Shown one piece after another: positions 17,457 to 25,445 of a DNA stretch of 64,000 bases (its first letter is position 1; each line of letters opens with the position of its first letter). A program made the translations under genes and the position numbers. Source of the DNA: Exilibacterium sp. (lineage in GTDB: Bacteria > Pseudomonadota > Gammaproteobacteria > Pseudomonadales > Cellvibrionaceae); contig JANQMH010000061.1 in NCBI GenBank assembly GCA_028280195.1, forward strand, positions 119,867-183,866, in the 5' to 3' direction. The notes under the pieces are model-generated. The model was not told where the DNA came from and searched no databases. It saw only the letters and a list, made by a program, of their open reading frames with translations.

Positions 17457-18122
17457 GTGAAATTTATAAAGAACCTCACTGAGTCTAAGATGAGCCTACG
17501 GGACGAAATACAAGAAGCAAAACGGGTTTGGGAAAAAGCCTCTTGGCCAATACGGGGATTTATCGCACTTTCGCTTTTTCTAAACTTTGGAGCGATAGCT
17601 TCACTCTCTGATGTGGTCTTTGCTTTCAAAGGTGCTCTTTTGGATACTGTGGAATTCTACAGAGGCATGGTCGTAGAACCACTCCGCTACCTTGCATCGT
17701 GCGTAAAACTTGACTACTCAGAATTTGAATCCAACCTAGTTGTTTTGTCGCTACTATACTCTGCCTCACTGTCACGCATCACGTTAGTATCCAGTGATGC
17801 TGTCGATAAGAGAAGGCAGCTTCTGGAGTCAGGAAAAGATCCAGGATTATCAAAGTTTCATAGCGGCGACCTGCTGAGAATGCTCAATGTGGGCTACCCC
17901 CTATTCGTTATACTTCTGATGGGCTTACCCACAACAAGTGATATATCGTCACCTCCGCTGGTTTATTTTATTTATGTCTTACTGCTACAGTACTTCGGTT
18001 ATGCATCTATAGCTTTAGGCTCAAGCCGAAAGGGACACAAGGCCCGCTTCTTTGGTCCCTTAGGCATAGCTCTAGCTTTCGTCTTCATCGCCGGCGCGAT
18101 AAACGCGGGGCTGAGTCGGTAG
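17457..18122 (+). CDS. Predicted multi-pass membrane protein, unknown
   Basis: 221 aa, with about four membrane segments (WPIRGFIALSLFLNFGAIAS, NLVVLSLLYSASLS, YPLFVILLMGLPTTS, LVYFIYVLLLQYFGYASIAL, GIALAFVFIAGAINAG). Codon use is A/T-richer than the backbone. The only ATG in range is at 17457, with no clear SD. It follows the HEPN-like pseudogene on the same strand. Family not recognised. Confidence 0.65.
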   Translation: MKFIKNLTESKMSLRDEIQEAKRVWEKASWPIRGFIALSLFLNFGAIASLSDVVFAFKGALLDTVEFYRGMVVEPLRYLASCVKLDYSEFESNLVVLSLLYSASLSRITLVSSDAVDKRRQLLESGKDPGLSKFHSGDLLRMLNVGYPLFVILLMGLPTTSDISSPPLVYFIYVLLLQYFGYASIALGSSRKGHKARFFGPLGIALAFVFIAGAINAGLSR

Positions 18123-18220
18123 GAGGCCGCTGCTACCTATTTGGGCTAAAGTTGGAGGAAGGCGCTAACTTATACTTTTAAGAAAATCTCTAGAAAATAT
18201 CTGGCATAGAGTCTATTCAA

Positions 18221-18244
18221 TAAAAAGGGCTGCAATTAGCAGCC
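18221..18244 (-). terminator. Terminator of the secreted Cys-rich protein gene
   Basis: GGCTGC-AATTA-GCAGCC hairpin with a run of A on its left, which is a U tract when transcribed leftward, 35 bases after the 18280 stop codon. Confidence 0.7.
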
Positions 18245-18279
18245 TTAGTTGTAGTAACGGTAGACTTTTTCTCAGTGCT

Positions 18280-18651
18280 TTACTCGCATGTTAGCACTGC
18301 AGTAAAACAGCCTGGGGGCATAGGTAAAGGCGGCCGATTTATTCCTTCAAAGAAAAACCCTCCTACTGCAGCACACTGTGCTTCCGTAGAAGGTATTATC
18401 CTGCAAGTATACAGCACCGGGTCAAAGCCGACATGAATATAAGCATCATTGTAGCCCTGCGCTTGACAAAGAGAATTGAGCGAAGCCTGGCCGCAGTTGT
18501 TCATAAATATATTGGAGCTTTCATCGAGAGTTAAAGCGCCAATGGGGATTGTTTCTTGTTGATTACTCTTGCCGGCTTCTACATCACTGCCAGCTTTTAC
18601 TAATCCGCAAACGAAAATAAACATCGCTGCTATAGATAGTCGTAACTTCAT
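18280..18651 (-). CDS. Secreted Cys-containing protein, unknown
   Basis: 123 aa from MKLRLSIAAMF, chosen because GGAGTG precedes it; three codons more would be possible. Signal peptide ends near GLVKAGS. The mature part has six Cys (NNCGQ, LCQAQG, YTCRI, QCAAVGG, GCFTAV, LTCE), suggesting three disulfides in the periplasm or outside. No known family. Followed by its own terminator, so it is a single transcription unit. Confidence 0.7.
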   Translation of the reverse strand: MKLRLSIAAMFIFVCGLVKAGSDVEAGKSNQQETIPIGALTLDESSNIFMNNCGQASLNSLCQAQGYNDAYIHVGFDPVLYTCRIIPSTEAQCAAVGGFFFEGINRPPLPMPPGCFTAVLTCE

Positions 18652-18660
18652 TTCATACAC

Positions 18661-19107
18661 TCCGTAATACTAATCGATACTGATAACTCAAGCGTCACAG
18701 ATTATTTGCTAACCTGCTTAGCCATAGTATGGCCAGATGTATTACTTATTAACTAATATACGATAAAAATAGAATGCTGATTTTTCATCTTTTAAATTAT
18801 TTAGCCACTGGCATGCACTCTAAGCTCCAGCAATACGACACCTTATCTACTCTCTACGTATCCCTGTTCCCTTTTTATTTTTATCAATTTGGTGGGGCAT
18901 AAAATTTCACATAGCAATTTCTGCTACAAGTCATCTTTTGGTATTTTTAAGTACACGCACCTGAAACAAACTGATACCCATAAACTGCCAAATAAATATT
19001 TACTCTATAAATACAGATAAGCTGTTGCTCTCAGTCACTAGCCATCTATTTCATCATCGAAAAAGTGCTGGCGTTTGAAGTCAGGTAAAATCTTAAATTT
19101 GCTTCTG
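18661..19107. other. A/T-rich non-coding stretch
   Basis: About 450 bp, markedly A/T-rich against the G/C-rich backbone, with no frame, RNA gene or strong repeat that I can support. Probably acquired DNA at the edge of a decayed element. Confidence 0.5.
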
Positions 19108-19591
19108 TTAAGCTGCCTCCTGATACGGTAGCAGCGGTACTTGGCCGACTGAATTGACATAGGATTTGACCTTGCCCTTCACGTGCCGGTAGATCTCCTT
19201 GTAAGGCAGTTCCCGATCTAACCCCTCCTCTACAGCCCTGGCGACCGCATATTCAGCCGTAGTTAAAAAACTGAGCTGTATAGTATCCAGCTTGTCCCGA
19301 AACTGCTTCGAGCCTGGGGAGCCATTTTTCATGGCAAACTGGGTCCTATGAACCAGCTTGGTAATACTCATGTAGTACATGTTGGCGCTTTTGCTGCCCT
19401 GCTCCCTGGCGTACTCGATAAGCCGGACTATGGCATCGGTTTCTAGTAGTCGAGCCAGCTTCCCCTCTGTACGAGCCTCCAGTTTATCGGCAGGGCCAGT
19501 GTATGTACCATATTTACGGATTGCCCGGCAGCACCTCATGCTTTACCCAGCGCTTAAATTCTTTGGCTTCTTTCTTGAATTGAATATGCAC
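19108..19591 (-). pseudogene. BRO-type antirepressor remnant
   Basis: The upstream frame begins HIQFKKEAKEFKRWVKHEVL then goes wrong at a G-rich spot (CTGCCGGGCAATC); the next frame picks up as AIRKYGTYTGPADKLEA and runs 143 codons to 19108. Removing one G restores ...KHEVLPAIRKYGTY, the BRO-N/phage antirepressor signature. So it is a one-base frameshift in a prophage-type regulator whose start has been lost; a ParB-like fragment is fused before it. Confidence 0.65.
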
Positions 19592-19803
19592 TCATACAAT
19601 CGAACCAGCCGGGTCGTCGCCCTCATACTCTCGTAATGCGGATGAGGTACCCAGCTCCTTACAGGCTCGATACCGGTTCCGCCCATCCAAAATTTGCTTT
19701 TGGTAAAGCCAAACCTGTTCTCTCAGTCCATTGTGAGCAATATCTTGCTTTAGCTCTTCAAACTCTGCGCCTGACACAAAGAAAATAGACCTAGTAATCC
19801 AAT
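19592..19803 (-). pseudogene. ParB-like nuclease domain fragment
   Basis: Contains the ParB/sulfiredoxin core: AEFEELKQDIAHNGLREQVW, then QILDGRNRYRACKELGTSSA and GDDPAG, where it stops. The usual continuation (VVSMNLHRRHLNESQR) is missing. Upstream it runs into IS66 DNA read from the wrong strand, so both ends are truncated. Confidence 0.7.
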
Positions 19804-19810
19804 ATGCTCT

Positions 19811-20002
19811 TCCAATTGGCTTTTTGCCGGTTCGCTGCGCAGTGGACAATGGGCGGCGAATGTCATGAGCCTGATTCAGTTGGCCAAGATCAACGGGCTC
19901 GATCCGCAGGCGTATTTGAAAGATGTAATGGAGCGGCTGCCGATGATCAAGTGGCCAGATCTGCACGCCCTTTATCGCCGGACCATCTTCAGGACTCAGT
20001 AA
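19811..20002 (+). mobile_element. IS66-family transposase 3' remnant
   Basis: Plus-strand translation NWLFAGSLRSGQWAANVMSL, then IQLAKINGLDPQAYLKDVME and RLP... ends at TAA 20000-20002. This is the conserved C-terminal end of the IS66 TnpC transposase (NWLFAGSxxxGRRAA...LNGLDPxAYLxDVLxRLP). The rest of the IS is absent, and the remnant abuts the ParB-like fragment. Confidence 0.85.
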
Positions 20003-20056
20003 GGCTAAACCCATTGCGATCTATTGTGTAAGAATCAGTAATGAACTACTGCTTAT

Positions 20057-20644
20057 TTAGGTAGGTAGGTCAAGTATTAGATCGGCATGCTCTTTTAAGT
20101 CACTGTGGATGTTATGGCCTAAAGATACCAGGGCAGGCTGAACTCCTTCCCGGCGCGCAAACTTCATTGGAGGAACAAAATCAGTATCTCCGGTAACCAA
20201 AACAATAACGTCAGCATGCTCTTTCAGTGTAAGGGACGCGATATCTAGACCGATACGCATATCAACACCTTTCTGCTGGAGAGAGGGCCTTAAGTTGTCA
20301 GCTGTTATGTGACAGCTGTTGTCATTAGTCGTCAAAGAGTTTCTGTCTAACTCCCACCCTCTAAATCTGATTTCTCCCATTCTCAAGGCAAAGTGGTCTT
20401 GAGAATGTAGTTCTTTTAAAAGCTTGTTGTTATGCAGAGTAAGTGGATCTGATCCAAAATTATGCTTGCCGCCATTGAGGGGTTTGTTTTTCGACTTTGA
20501 GTAAGGCGGGGCGTCGTAGTAGTAAATACGATGCAGATATTTGTATTGGAGAAACTTGTGAGATTTTATCTTACTAACTGATTCGACGATGTCGTCTGAG
20601 GTGGCAGGATTTTCTTTGGTTCCAATAAGAACAGCATATTTCAT
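20057..20644 (-). CDS. NYN-domain (LabA/DUF88-like) protein
   Basis: 195 aa from the ATG at 20644. The NYN/PIN-like hallmark regions are QKGVDMRIGLDIASL, VIVLVTGDTDFVPPMKFARR and the early HRIYYYDAPPY. In the family the first strand usually ends in an acidic residue (VLIDGxN); here it reads AVLIGTKENP, so one metal-binding acid is absent. The domain family acts as ribonucleases on RNA. It stands alone beside prophage debris and the island att site. It may be inactive, or the acidic position may be filled otherwise. Confidence 0.8.
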   Translation of the reverse strand: MKYAVLIGTKENPATSDDIVESVSKIKSHKFLQYKYLHRIYYYDAPPYSKSKNKPLNGGKHNFGSDPLTLHNNKLLKELHSQDHFALRMGEIRFRGWELDRNSLTTNDNSCHITADNLRPSLQQKGVDMRIGLDIASLTLKEHADVIVLVTGDTDFVPPMKFARREGVQPALVSLGHNIHSDLKEHADLILDLPT

Positions 20645-20677
20645 GCGTAAGGGATCGTTAGGGTGCCAGAGCCACAC

Positions 20678-20856
20678 GCGGAAGCTCTCGCTTCACTTAA
20701 AATTGCGTGTGGATGGCGTTTTTAGGGTTTGCACAATTAGGTAATGCTTTAAATATATGGTGAGGTCTTGTGGATATCAGGTCTCACGAATGTAGGCATT
20801 ATGTGGTCGTTTGGTACTTGGTGCCTTATTAAGCATTTGATTCTTAACAGTTTATT
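20678..20856. other. Spacer between the NYN gene and the left att site
   Basis: Short A/T-rich sequence without a gene. It marks the former chromosome flank of ssrA before the island integrated. Confidence 0.5.
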
Positions 20857-20880
20857 TGGTGGAGGCGGGGGGAATTGAAC
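20857..20880. repeat. Left attachment site (copy of ssrA 3' end)
   Basis: 24 bp starting TGGTGGAGGCGGGG and ending ATTGAAC, identical to 34103-34126. After it the sequence diverges from ssrA, so it is a crossover copy, not a second tmRNA. Confidence 0.9.
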
Positions 20881-21497
20881 AGGGGCTTCCAGCCTAGAAA
20901 AGTTAAGGGGTATGGTTAAAAAATAATCGCTGGTGTGACTTCCGATGTGCCAAAAGTGAAAAGTCAGTAGTCTTTTCCGCAGTTATTTGCTGCAGTGAGG
21001 CTCCGCTCTGTTGAATAGACTCCTACGCCCTTAAGGACAGCTTTTTTAGGGCTGAGAACTCCTTTTCTGGACATCTGAATGTCAAGTTTTATCAAGTTTT
21101 CAAGGCAAGGCGTTCCTGCCAGCATTTTAATGCGCAATTGCTAACTTTTGCTAATAACGGCTCTCAGTTTTACCGCCTTTTGCGTATGAGCAAGACACCG
21201 TGTCTAAAATGCTAAGTATTGCTAAGGTCCACCCGCGGCGTTTATCTCCGTGTCATTGGGGATTTAAGAAACCGCGTGACCCCCACATATCAGCAACTTT
21301 TGGCTTCCGCCAAGGTTACTCGCTGGATGAGCACCCTCAATGCCCCCCAAAGGGTGTGCATCCGATGTACCCCCTTGAGTCCGTGCCTTTAGCTAAGTTC
21401 TTCGAAGGGCTTTCGATAGCTTGTGCCTCTTCCCCTGACCTTTGCCAGGGGAAGAATTGAACTTCTACAACCCGCTAAGGTTGGGTTCGGTTGCCCG
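20881..21497. other. Left end of the island, mostly non-coding
   Basis: One plus-strand frame (21200-21460, 86 codons) is open but has no recognisable domain and contains the GCTAA repeats at its start; I do not call it. A hairpin GCCCTTAAGG..TTTTTTAGGGC lies near 21030-21055. Confidence 0.4.
21138..21225. repeat. Two pairs of GCTAA repeats near the left att site
   Basis: TTGCTAA at 21138 and 21148, and ATGCTAA at 21209 with TTGCTAA at 21219; within each pair the spacing is exactly 10 bp, one helical turn. The distance from the att site (about 260-345 bp) would suit integrase arm or excisionase sites. Confidence 0.4.
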
Positions 21498-21743
21498 CTA
21501 CTGAGATCTATGCAGTTCAGTTAAGCCCTGATAAATGGATTGCTCTTGGTCAATTAGCCACCGTGTATAGTGAGCAAAACCGTCAACTATGGTCTTGTCA
21601 AAATACTGGTCCTCCGCCGCCAATAGCTCCTCGAGGCTTTCGTACAGGAAGCGGTTCAGGCATCTGAGCTTATCGAACTGGTCGCATAACGTGGCCAGCT
21701 CCGCGACTAATACGGTTGTTTCAACAGAATCGTTGGTACTCAT
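21498..21743 (-). CDS. Small helical island protein, unknown
   Basis: 81 aa, acidic and helical (NRFLYESLEELLAAEDQYFD), no Cys or membrane segment. Its ATG overlaps the stop of the upstream gene by four bases, last of a three-gene operon 22327-21498. Cytoplasmic; function unknown. Confidence 0.65.
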   Translation of the reverse strand: MSTNDSVETTVLVAELATLCDQFDKLRCLNRFLYESLEELLAAEDQYFDKTIVDGFAHYTRWLIDQEQSIYQGLTELHRSQ

Positions 21744-22012
21744 GCCGCTTTCCTCCCTGCCATTTCAAATAACTCCTTAGCCGTCAGCCCGTAGCGCTCC
21801 CTAACCGCTGCAAGTATCTCGTGGTACAGCTTCAAGTGGTGCCTAGTGCTGTAGTCGCCCTGGTGACGACCGATTAGTAAAGCATCCTCTGGTTCGAGGT
21901 GTTTTAGAATCTCACAGTCCCGGTTGATCGCCATCAAAGGCATTTGCTCGCCGCTGGAGAAAACTACTTGGGGATTGTCTTCGAATCTGATTTCTGCAAT
22001 ATCGATAGTCAC
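21740..22012 (-). CDS. Small island protein, unknown
   Basis: 90 aa. N-terminal beta-like part (IAEIRFEDNPQVVFSSGEQM) and helical C-terminus with an HTH-like look (ERYGLTAKELFEMAGRKAA). 12 bases after the gene at 22025, overlapping the next. Family not recognised. Confidence 0.65.
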   Translation of the reverse strand: MTIDIAEIRFEDNPQVVFSSGEQMPLMAINRDCEILKHLEPEDALLIGRHQGDYSTRHHLKLYHEILAAVRERYGLTAKELFEMAGRKAA

Positions 22013-22024
22013 TGGTCACCTCCC

Positions 22025-22327
22025 CTAACTGAGGAGGTATTCGGCGCGGGCGGCGATGACCCGGCGGGTGACGGTCTGCAGTTGGGTAACTGCTTCTGGT
22101 GAGCCGCTCAGGGCCAGGCGCAGGATCTGGACAAACTCGCCAGAGTCCAGCACATCTACCGCTATGTCGTCCATCTCGCTGTCGGCGGCGGCGATCTCGG
22201 TGCACTTGGCTTGAAGATCAGCCGGAGTAATGTCTGGGGTCTCGGGGACGGAAAGTCGGGCAGACTCCATCAAAGCTACGTTGATTTGTTCCTGATATGC
22301 TGATGCGTATAATGCCGGGTTAGCCAT
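22025..22327 (-). CDS. 100-aa island protein under the XRE switch
   Basis: Starts MANPALYASAYQEQINVALM; rest is acidic helix with a C-terminal TVTRRVIAARAEYLL. SD AGGAAGGAG-like purines precede the ATG. First gene of the leftward operon, divergent from the XRE gene across three operators. A truncated relative lies at 16009-16083, showing the family recurs in this locus. Function unknown. Confidence 0.7.
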   Translation of the reverse strand: MANPALYASAYQEQINVALMESARLSVPETPDITPADLQAKCTEIAAADSEMDDIAVDVLDSGEFVQILRLALSGSPEAVTQLQTVTRRVIAARAEYLLS

Positions 22328-22395
22328 TTTGAACTCCTTCCTAGTTCAGGGTGGTTAGGAGCTTTGAGAGGTTGCCGCCTCTCTTTGCTCCGACA

Positions 22396-22475
22396 ATTCA
22401 CATAATATGTGAATCTTGCCTTTGAGTCAATATAGATTCATATATTGTTTGCAGAAATTCATGTATTATTTGAAC
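22396..22475. promoter_or_regulatory. Three-site operator between divergent genes
   Basis: O1 22396-22414 is a perfect palindrome ATTCACATAATATGTGAAT. O3 22457-22475 has the same geometry (ATTCA-N9-TGAAC), and O2 22436-22454 a weaker version (ATTCA-N9-TGCAG). Repeated half-sites with equal spacing are typical of phage-type XRE repressors. Likely bound by the 22498 protein. Confidence 0.65.
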
Positions 22476-22497
22476 AACTGCAGCTAGGATGTGATTT

Positions 22498-22713
22498 ATG
22501 ACCCCGCAGCAATGCCGTATGGCCAGGGCCGCCTTAAAATGGTCTACAGCAGATTTAGCGAGTTCGGCCAATGTCAATCAAACAACAGTTAATCGTTTTG
22601 AAAATGGTAAAGATTCGTATGCCAGTACGGCAACCAAACTACAAGAGGCTTTTGAGTCTACGGGACAAATCCGCTTTGAGGGTGAGACCTGCGTTTGCAT
22701 TGTAGAAAAATAG
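22498..22713 (+). CDS. XRE-family HTH regulator of the island
   Basis: 71 aa, essentially one helix-turn-helix: MTPQQCRMARAALKWSTADL, then SSANVNQTTVNRFENGKDSY. AGGA lies 12 bases before the ATG. The C-terminal GQIRFEGETCVCIVEK may be a short dimerising strand. It is divergent from the three-gene leftward operon and precedes the two small membrane genes at 22757 and 22978, so it probably switches both sides. Confidence 0.88.
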   Translation: MTPQQCRMARAALKWSTADLASSANVNQTTVNRFENGKDSYASTATKLQEAFESTGQIRFEGETCVCIVEK

Positions 22714-22756
22714 CTAATTTAATCAATAATTTAGATCATAAGACCTCAAATTAGCC

Positions 22757-22987
22757 ATGCCTGAGATAGACCGGATAAAGACCGAAATTGCCTTCCATGA
22801 AAAGATGTTCTTTGCTGCTGTAGCCGGCCTACTGGCCCTCATTGGCTGGCTTGCCAGCAACTATGAGGACGTTGCCTGGTGGTTGGTTGCACTGGGCTTT
22901 TTTGGCATACTGGGTGCTGTAGGTTTCGGAATCGACCAATACCGTCGTATTAAACGACTACTTGTGGAGTTAGGCGAATGTCCATAA
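22757..22987 (+). CDS. Small two-helix membrane protein of the island module
   Basis: 76 aa: short charged N-terminus (PEIDRIKTEIAFHEK), two membrane helices (MFFAAVAGLLALIGWLA and WWLVALGFFGILGAVGF), basic C-terminus. Its last codons overlap the next start by ten bases. Same place relative to a DNA-binding gene as the 16404 gene, though the sequence differs. Confidence 0.68.
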   Translation: MPEIDRIKTEIAFHEKMFFAAVAGLLALIGWLASNYEDVAWWLVALGFFGILGAVGFGIDQYRRIKRLLVELGECP

Positions 22988-23082
22988 ATGAATTCTTCAT
23001 GCTGGCTTCTGGCATTGCCTTTGTCGGATTCTGGGCCTATTTGGCCTGGGATTCTCATAAAGATCTCAAAAGCAAAACTTAG
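22978..23082 (+). CDS. 34-aa membrane micro-protein of the island module
   Basis: ATG at 22978 inside the end of the previous gene. Product MSINEFFMLASGIAFVGFWA plus a charged tail (DSHKDLKSKT): one membrane helix with a cytoplasmic basic end. Overlap with the upstream gene suggests coupled translation. Confidence 0.58.
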   Translation: MSINEFFMLASGIAFVGFWAYLAWDSHKDLKSKT

Positions 23083-23172
23083 CAATCGATTATCGATAAC
23101 AGCTTTTGCTATACCTACCCTCCTGTTGTTTGTCTAATAGAGGTTTCTAGATAGACAATCAGAGTTCAGCAA

Positions 23173-23535
23173 TCAAAGACTACCAATATTCAGTAAGTAT
23201 CGACCATCGTCTTGTACGCCACCGAGACTAAGTCCACTCAGGGGTGGCGAGCAAACCACTACGGTAGGGCCATTTGGCGAGCAATTGAAACCATTATCAA
23301 TGAGGAATACTGCTATTTGCCGGGCAAACGCGTCTGCTTCCGTATCACCCATATTGACCCTAAGTACCACACCACTCTCCCTGTAAGGTGCCAACTCTTC
23401 TAACAACTGCCGTTGAAGCAGTATCTCTCTATCTAGATTACGAGGTTGGGGTCCAATGTTGATCTTACCGGCGGTTATCCCACCTGTTTGATTGACGCTT
23501 TTTACATTGTAAGTGTCACTCTTATCATCGCTCAC
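23173..23535 (-). CDS. Small protein with NQxGGxTAGxIN motif and C-terminal alpha/beta domain
   Basis: 120 aa. Residues 10-30 contain NVKSVNQTGGITAGKINIGP. After a short helix (EILLQRQLLEELAPYRES) a compact domain follows (LRVNMGDTEADAFARQIAVF, then VVVCSPPLSGLSLGG). I recall similar ends in other bacterial membrane-linked proteins (GDxESxxFAxQLxxxLxxxGW), but cannot name a family. No membrane helix here. 3 bases after the upstream gene, which shares the motif. Confidence 0.7.
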   Translation of the reverse strand: MSDDKSDTYNVKSVNQTGGITAGKINIGPQPRNLDREILLQRQLLEELAPYRESGVVLRVNMGDTEADAFARQIAVFLIDNGFNCSPNGPTVVVCSPPLSGLSLGGVQDDGRYLLNIGSL

Positions 23536-23538
23536 CAG

Positions 23539-23724
23539 TTAACTCCAGAAGTACGTATAGATCGTGATCAATGCAACTATAGTGCCGAGAACCCATGCAA
23601 TCCAAGTCATAGGCTTCGGCAAATCACCTGAATTCCGCGCGGGTGGGCTATCGATATTTATCTCGCCAGCAGTCACACCACCGGACTGATTATTACTTTT
23701 GACATTTACCGTTTTCTTAACCAT
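23539..23724 (-). CDS. Small NQxGG-motif protein with one TM helix
   Basis: 61 aa from MVKKTVN, chosen because GGAG lies about 10 bases before; two upstream ATGs would add 5 or 17 residues. Motif NVKSNNQSGGVTAGEINIDS, then a Pro-rich linker and one C-terminal membrane helix (MTWIAWVLGTIVALITIYTY). Directly upstream of the 23173 gene and probably co-transcribed. The motif is shared with the TPR protein at 25446. Confidence 0.7.
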   Translation of the reverse strand: MVKKTVNVKSNNQSGGVTAGEINIDSPPARNSGDLPKPMTWIAWVLGTIVALITIYTYFWS

Positions 23725-23775
23725 ACGACCTAACTCCATGATACTTGATGCACCACAGTTTACAGCAGCTAGCAA

Positions 23776-24009
23776 CTAAGAGTGATTGTAGCTGATAAAG
23801 TCGATACACAACCTAATTCTGCTTACGCTGTCGAACTTAAGCATTACACATTAAGGCAACTGTAAACAGCCTGTCTACCCTTTCTATAAGTCTGTTCGCT
23901 ACGATATTTCGATAAATTAAGTTTTTGCTTTAAATTTTCCTGATACTTTCCAAACTGTTGACTGATGGTCCTCAAATTTCCCACCCACTTTATACCAGAT
24001 TTTTGTACA
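23776..24009. other. Spacer, A/T-rich
   Basis: No gene seen; promoter of the small NQxGG genes should lie at its left edge reading leftward. Confidence 0.4.
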
Positions 24010-25107
24010 TTAGCTTTGTTCAGAAACTGTTCTCATTAACGTGCGAAAATACGGTTCTTTTAATCCAATTGGCAAGCGGCTTAAAATTTCATAAAACTCC
24101 ACTTCAATTTCACAATATTTACTCGCTGTTTGTTCTGTAACCCGGTTTGGTTCAACAAAAACTAATACAGACTCGCCGTAACTTTCATATAGTAAATCAA
24201 GAATAGAAACAGTGACTTCATTAAATTCAGATTCTCCTAAATGTTCTGCGATTTGTCCTTTGTCCTCTCCAAGGATTTCGACTATAACCGAAAGGGCCTC
24301 CGGAGAACTCATTATCTTGCCCATCAGCTCTTTAGGGTAAGGTTTTTTAAAAAGAGGATAAGTGCAGGCCTGGGGTTTCGCATTGTACATCTCCCTCACT
24401 GCCAAAGTCCTTACATCAATGACTCTCCGAATTTTATCATCGTTAAGATATGGGATTAGGCTGTTGCTGTATTCGCTAGCTTTTACAGTTACAGAATAAT
24501 ACAGGTCCTCCCCACCACTACCTTCATCTTCTGCCTCTCGCGAGAACACTAATAGCTGACTAATATATCTATCGAAACTTCTTGGCGAATGATCCTTAAT
24601 ATGCTTCAGCGCAGGCCCCATAGCCGGATCTTCTAACAACTCCGCTTCTAATTGTCGTTTGGTTATTTCATTTGCAGTTCTCAACCTTCTATCACTACCA
24701 AGTAACTCCGCTAAACCCGAGGTAACTATCATGGATGATCCAGTATCAGCCACATGCCCTACAAAAACACCTAGAATCACCATTATAGTAGTTAGTACAC
24801 TGAAACCATCCTTACTTTTTCTTTTGCCATTTTTCTGAAACGCTTTTGATATAAAAAAACCCACCAGCCCTCCAACCATCCCACCCAATCCACCAAAAAT
24901 ACCAGCTTGCACAATACCTTGTGTGTCATATGCAGGATCAATCGGAAAATAGTGGAATCCAATTGGCACGCAAATAAGGCCAATAAACACCAAAAGGAAC
25001 CAGTAAGGTATTCTAGATACACGAACAAAGCGTTTCGCGATCCATAACGCCACCATGGAGAGAAGGCATCCGATTACAAAATACAATAGCCCATCGAAAA
25101 ATAGCAT
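24010..25107 (-). CDS. 365-aa membrane protein, unknown
   Basis: About four membrane helices in the N-terminal 140 residues (LLYFVIGCLLSMVALWI, PYWFLLVFIGLICVPIGF, GGLGGMVGGLVGFFIS, LTTIMVILGVFVGHVADTG), then a 220-residue soluble, mainly helical C-terminal part without a known motif. Base composition is A/T-rich like other island cargo. It lies between the NQxGG pair and the TPR protein, all leftward, so it may belong to one functional group. Family not recognised. Confidence 0.7.
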   Translation of the reverse strand: MLFFDGLLYFVIGCLLSMVALWIAKRFVRVSRIPYWFLLVFIGLICVPIGFHYFPIDPAYDTQGIVQAGIFGGLGGMVGGLVGFFISKAFQKNGKRKSKDGFSVLTTIMVILGVFVGHVADTGSSMIVTSGLAELLGSDRRLRTANEITKRQLEAELLEDPAMGPALKHIKDHSPRSFDRYISQLLVFSREAEDEGSGGEDLYYSVTVKASEYSNSLIPYLNDDKIRRVIDVRTLAVREMYNAKPQACTYPLFKKPYPKELMGKIMSSPEALSVIVEILGEDKGQIAEHLGESEFNEVTVSILDLLYESYGESVLVFVEPNRVTEQTASKYCEIEVEFYEILSRLPIGLKEPYFRTLMRTVSEQS

Positions 25108-25445
25108 ATGCAGCCCCTTTATTAGTACCCAGTCCTAGAATTCAGTTATAGATTCAATTATTTCGTTTTTATTATGTCAGCCTGAGTATTGAAATCTCAC
25201 TCTATACTACGAAAAAGAGAAGTGTACCGTTACCCGCAATTACTGCAATCAAACTGGTATAACTATCTCATTCAACTAATCCATCGCTCTCTTTAAAGCA
25301 ACCCTTTAACTTCCCTCTATATATGCATAAGCATTTCGCCCCTATCTCCTCAATCTAAGAATGATTGCGTCCTGCGACCATCAAACTACATCCCGATACA
25401 AAAGAATCGACAGATCATCGGCCGCCTGCTGGAGCATATCATTGT
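25108..25445. other. Spacer before the TPR gene end
   Basis: A/T-rich; no gene. It should contain the promoter of the 365-aa protein gene, with a plain A/T region near 25150. Confidence 0.4.

Noticed and set aside
20857..20895. A second tmRNA or tRNA gene
   Set aside because: Only 24 bases match ssrA and no upstream half follows, so it is an att copy.
21200..21460. 86-codon plus frame near the left att site
   Set aside because: No domain, no SD, overlaps repeated GCTAA sites.
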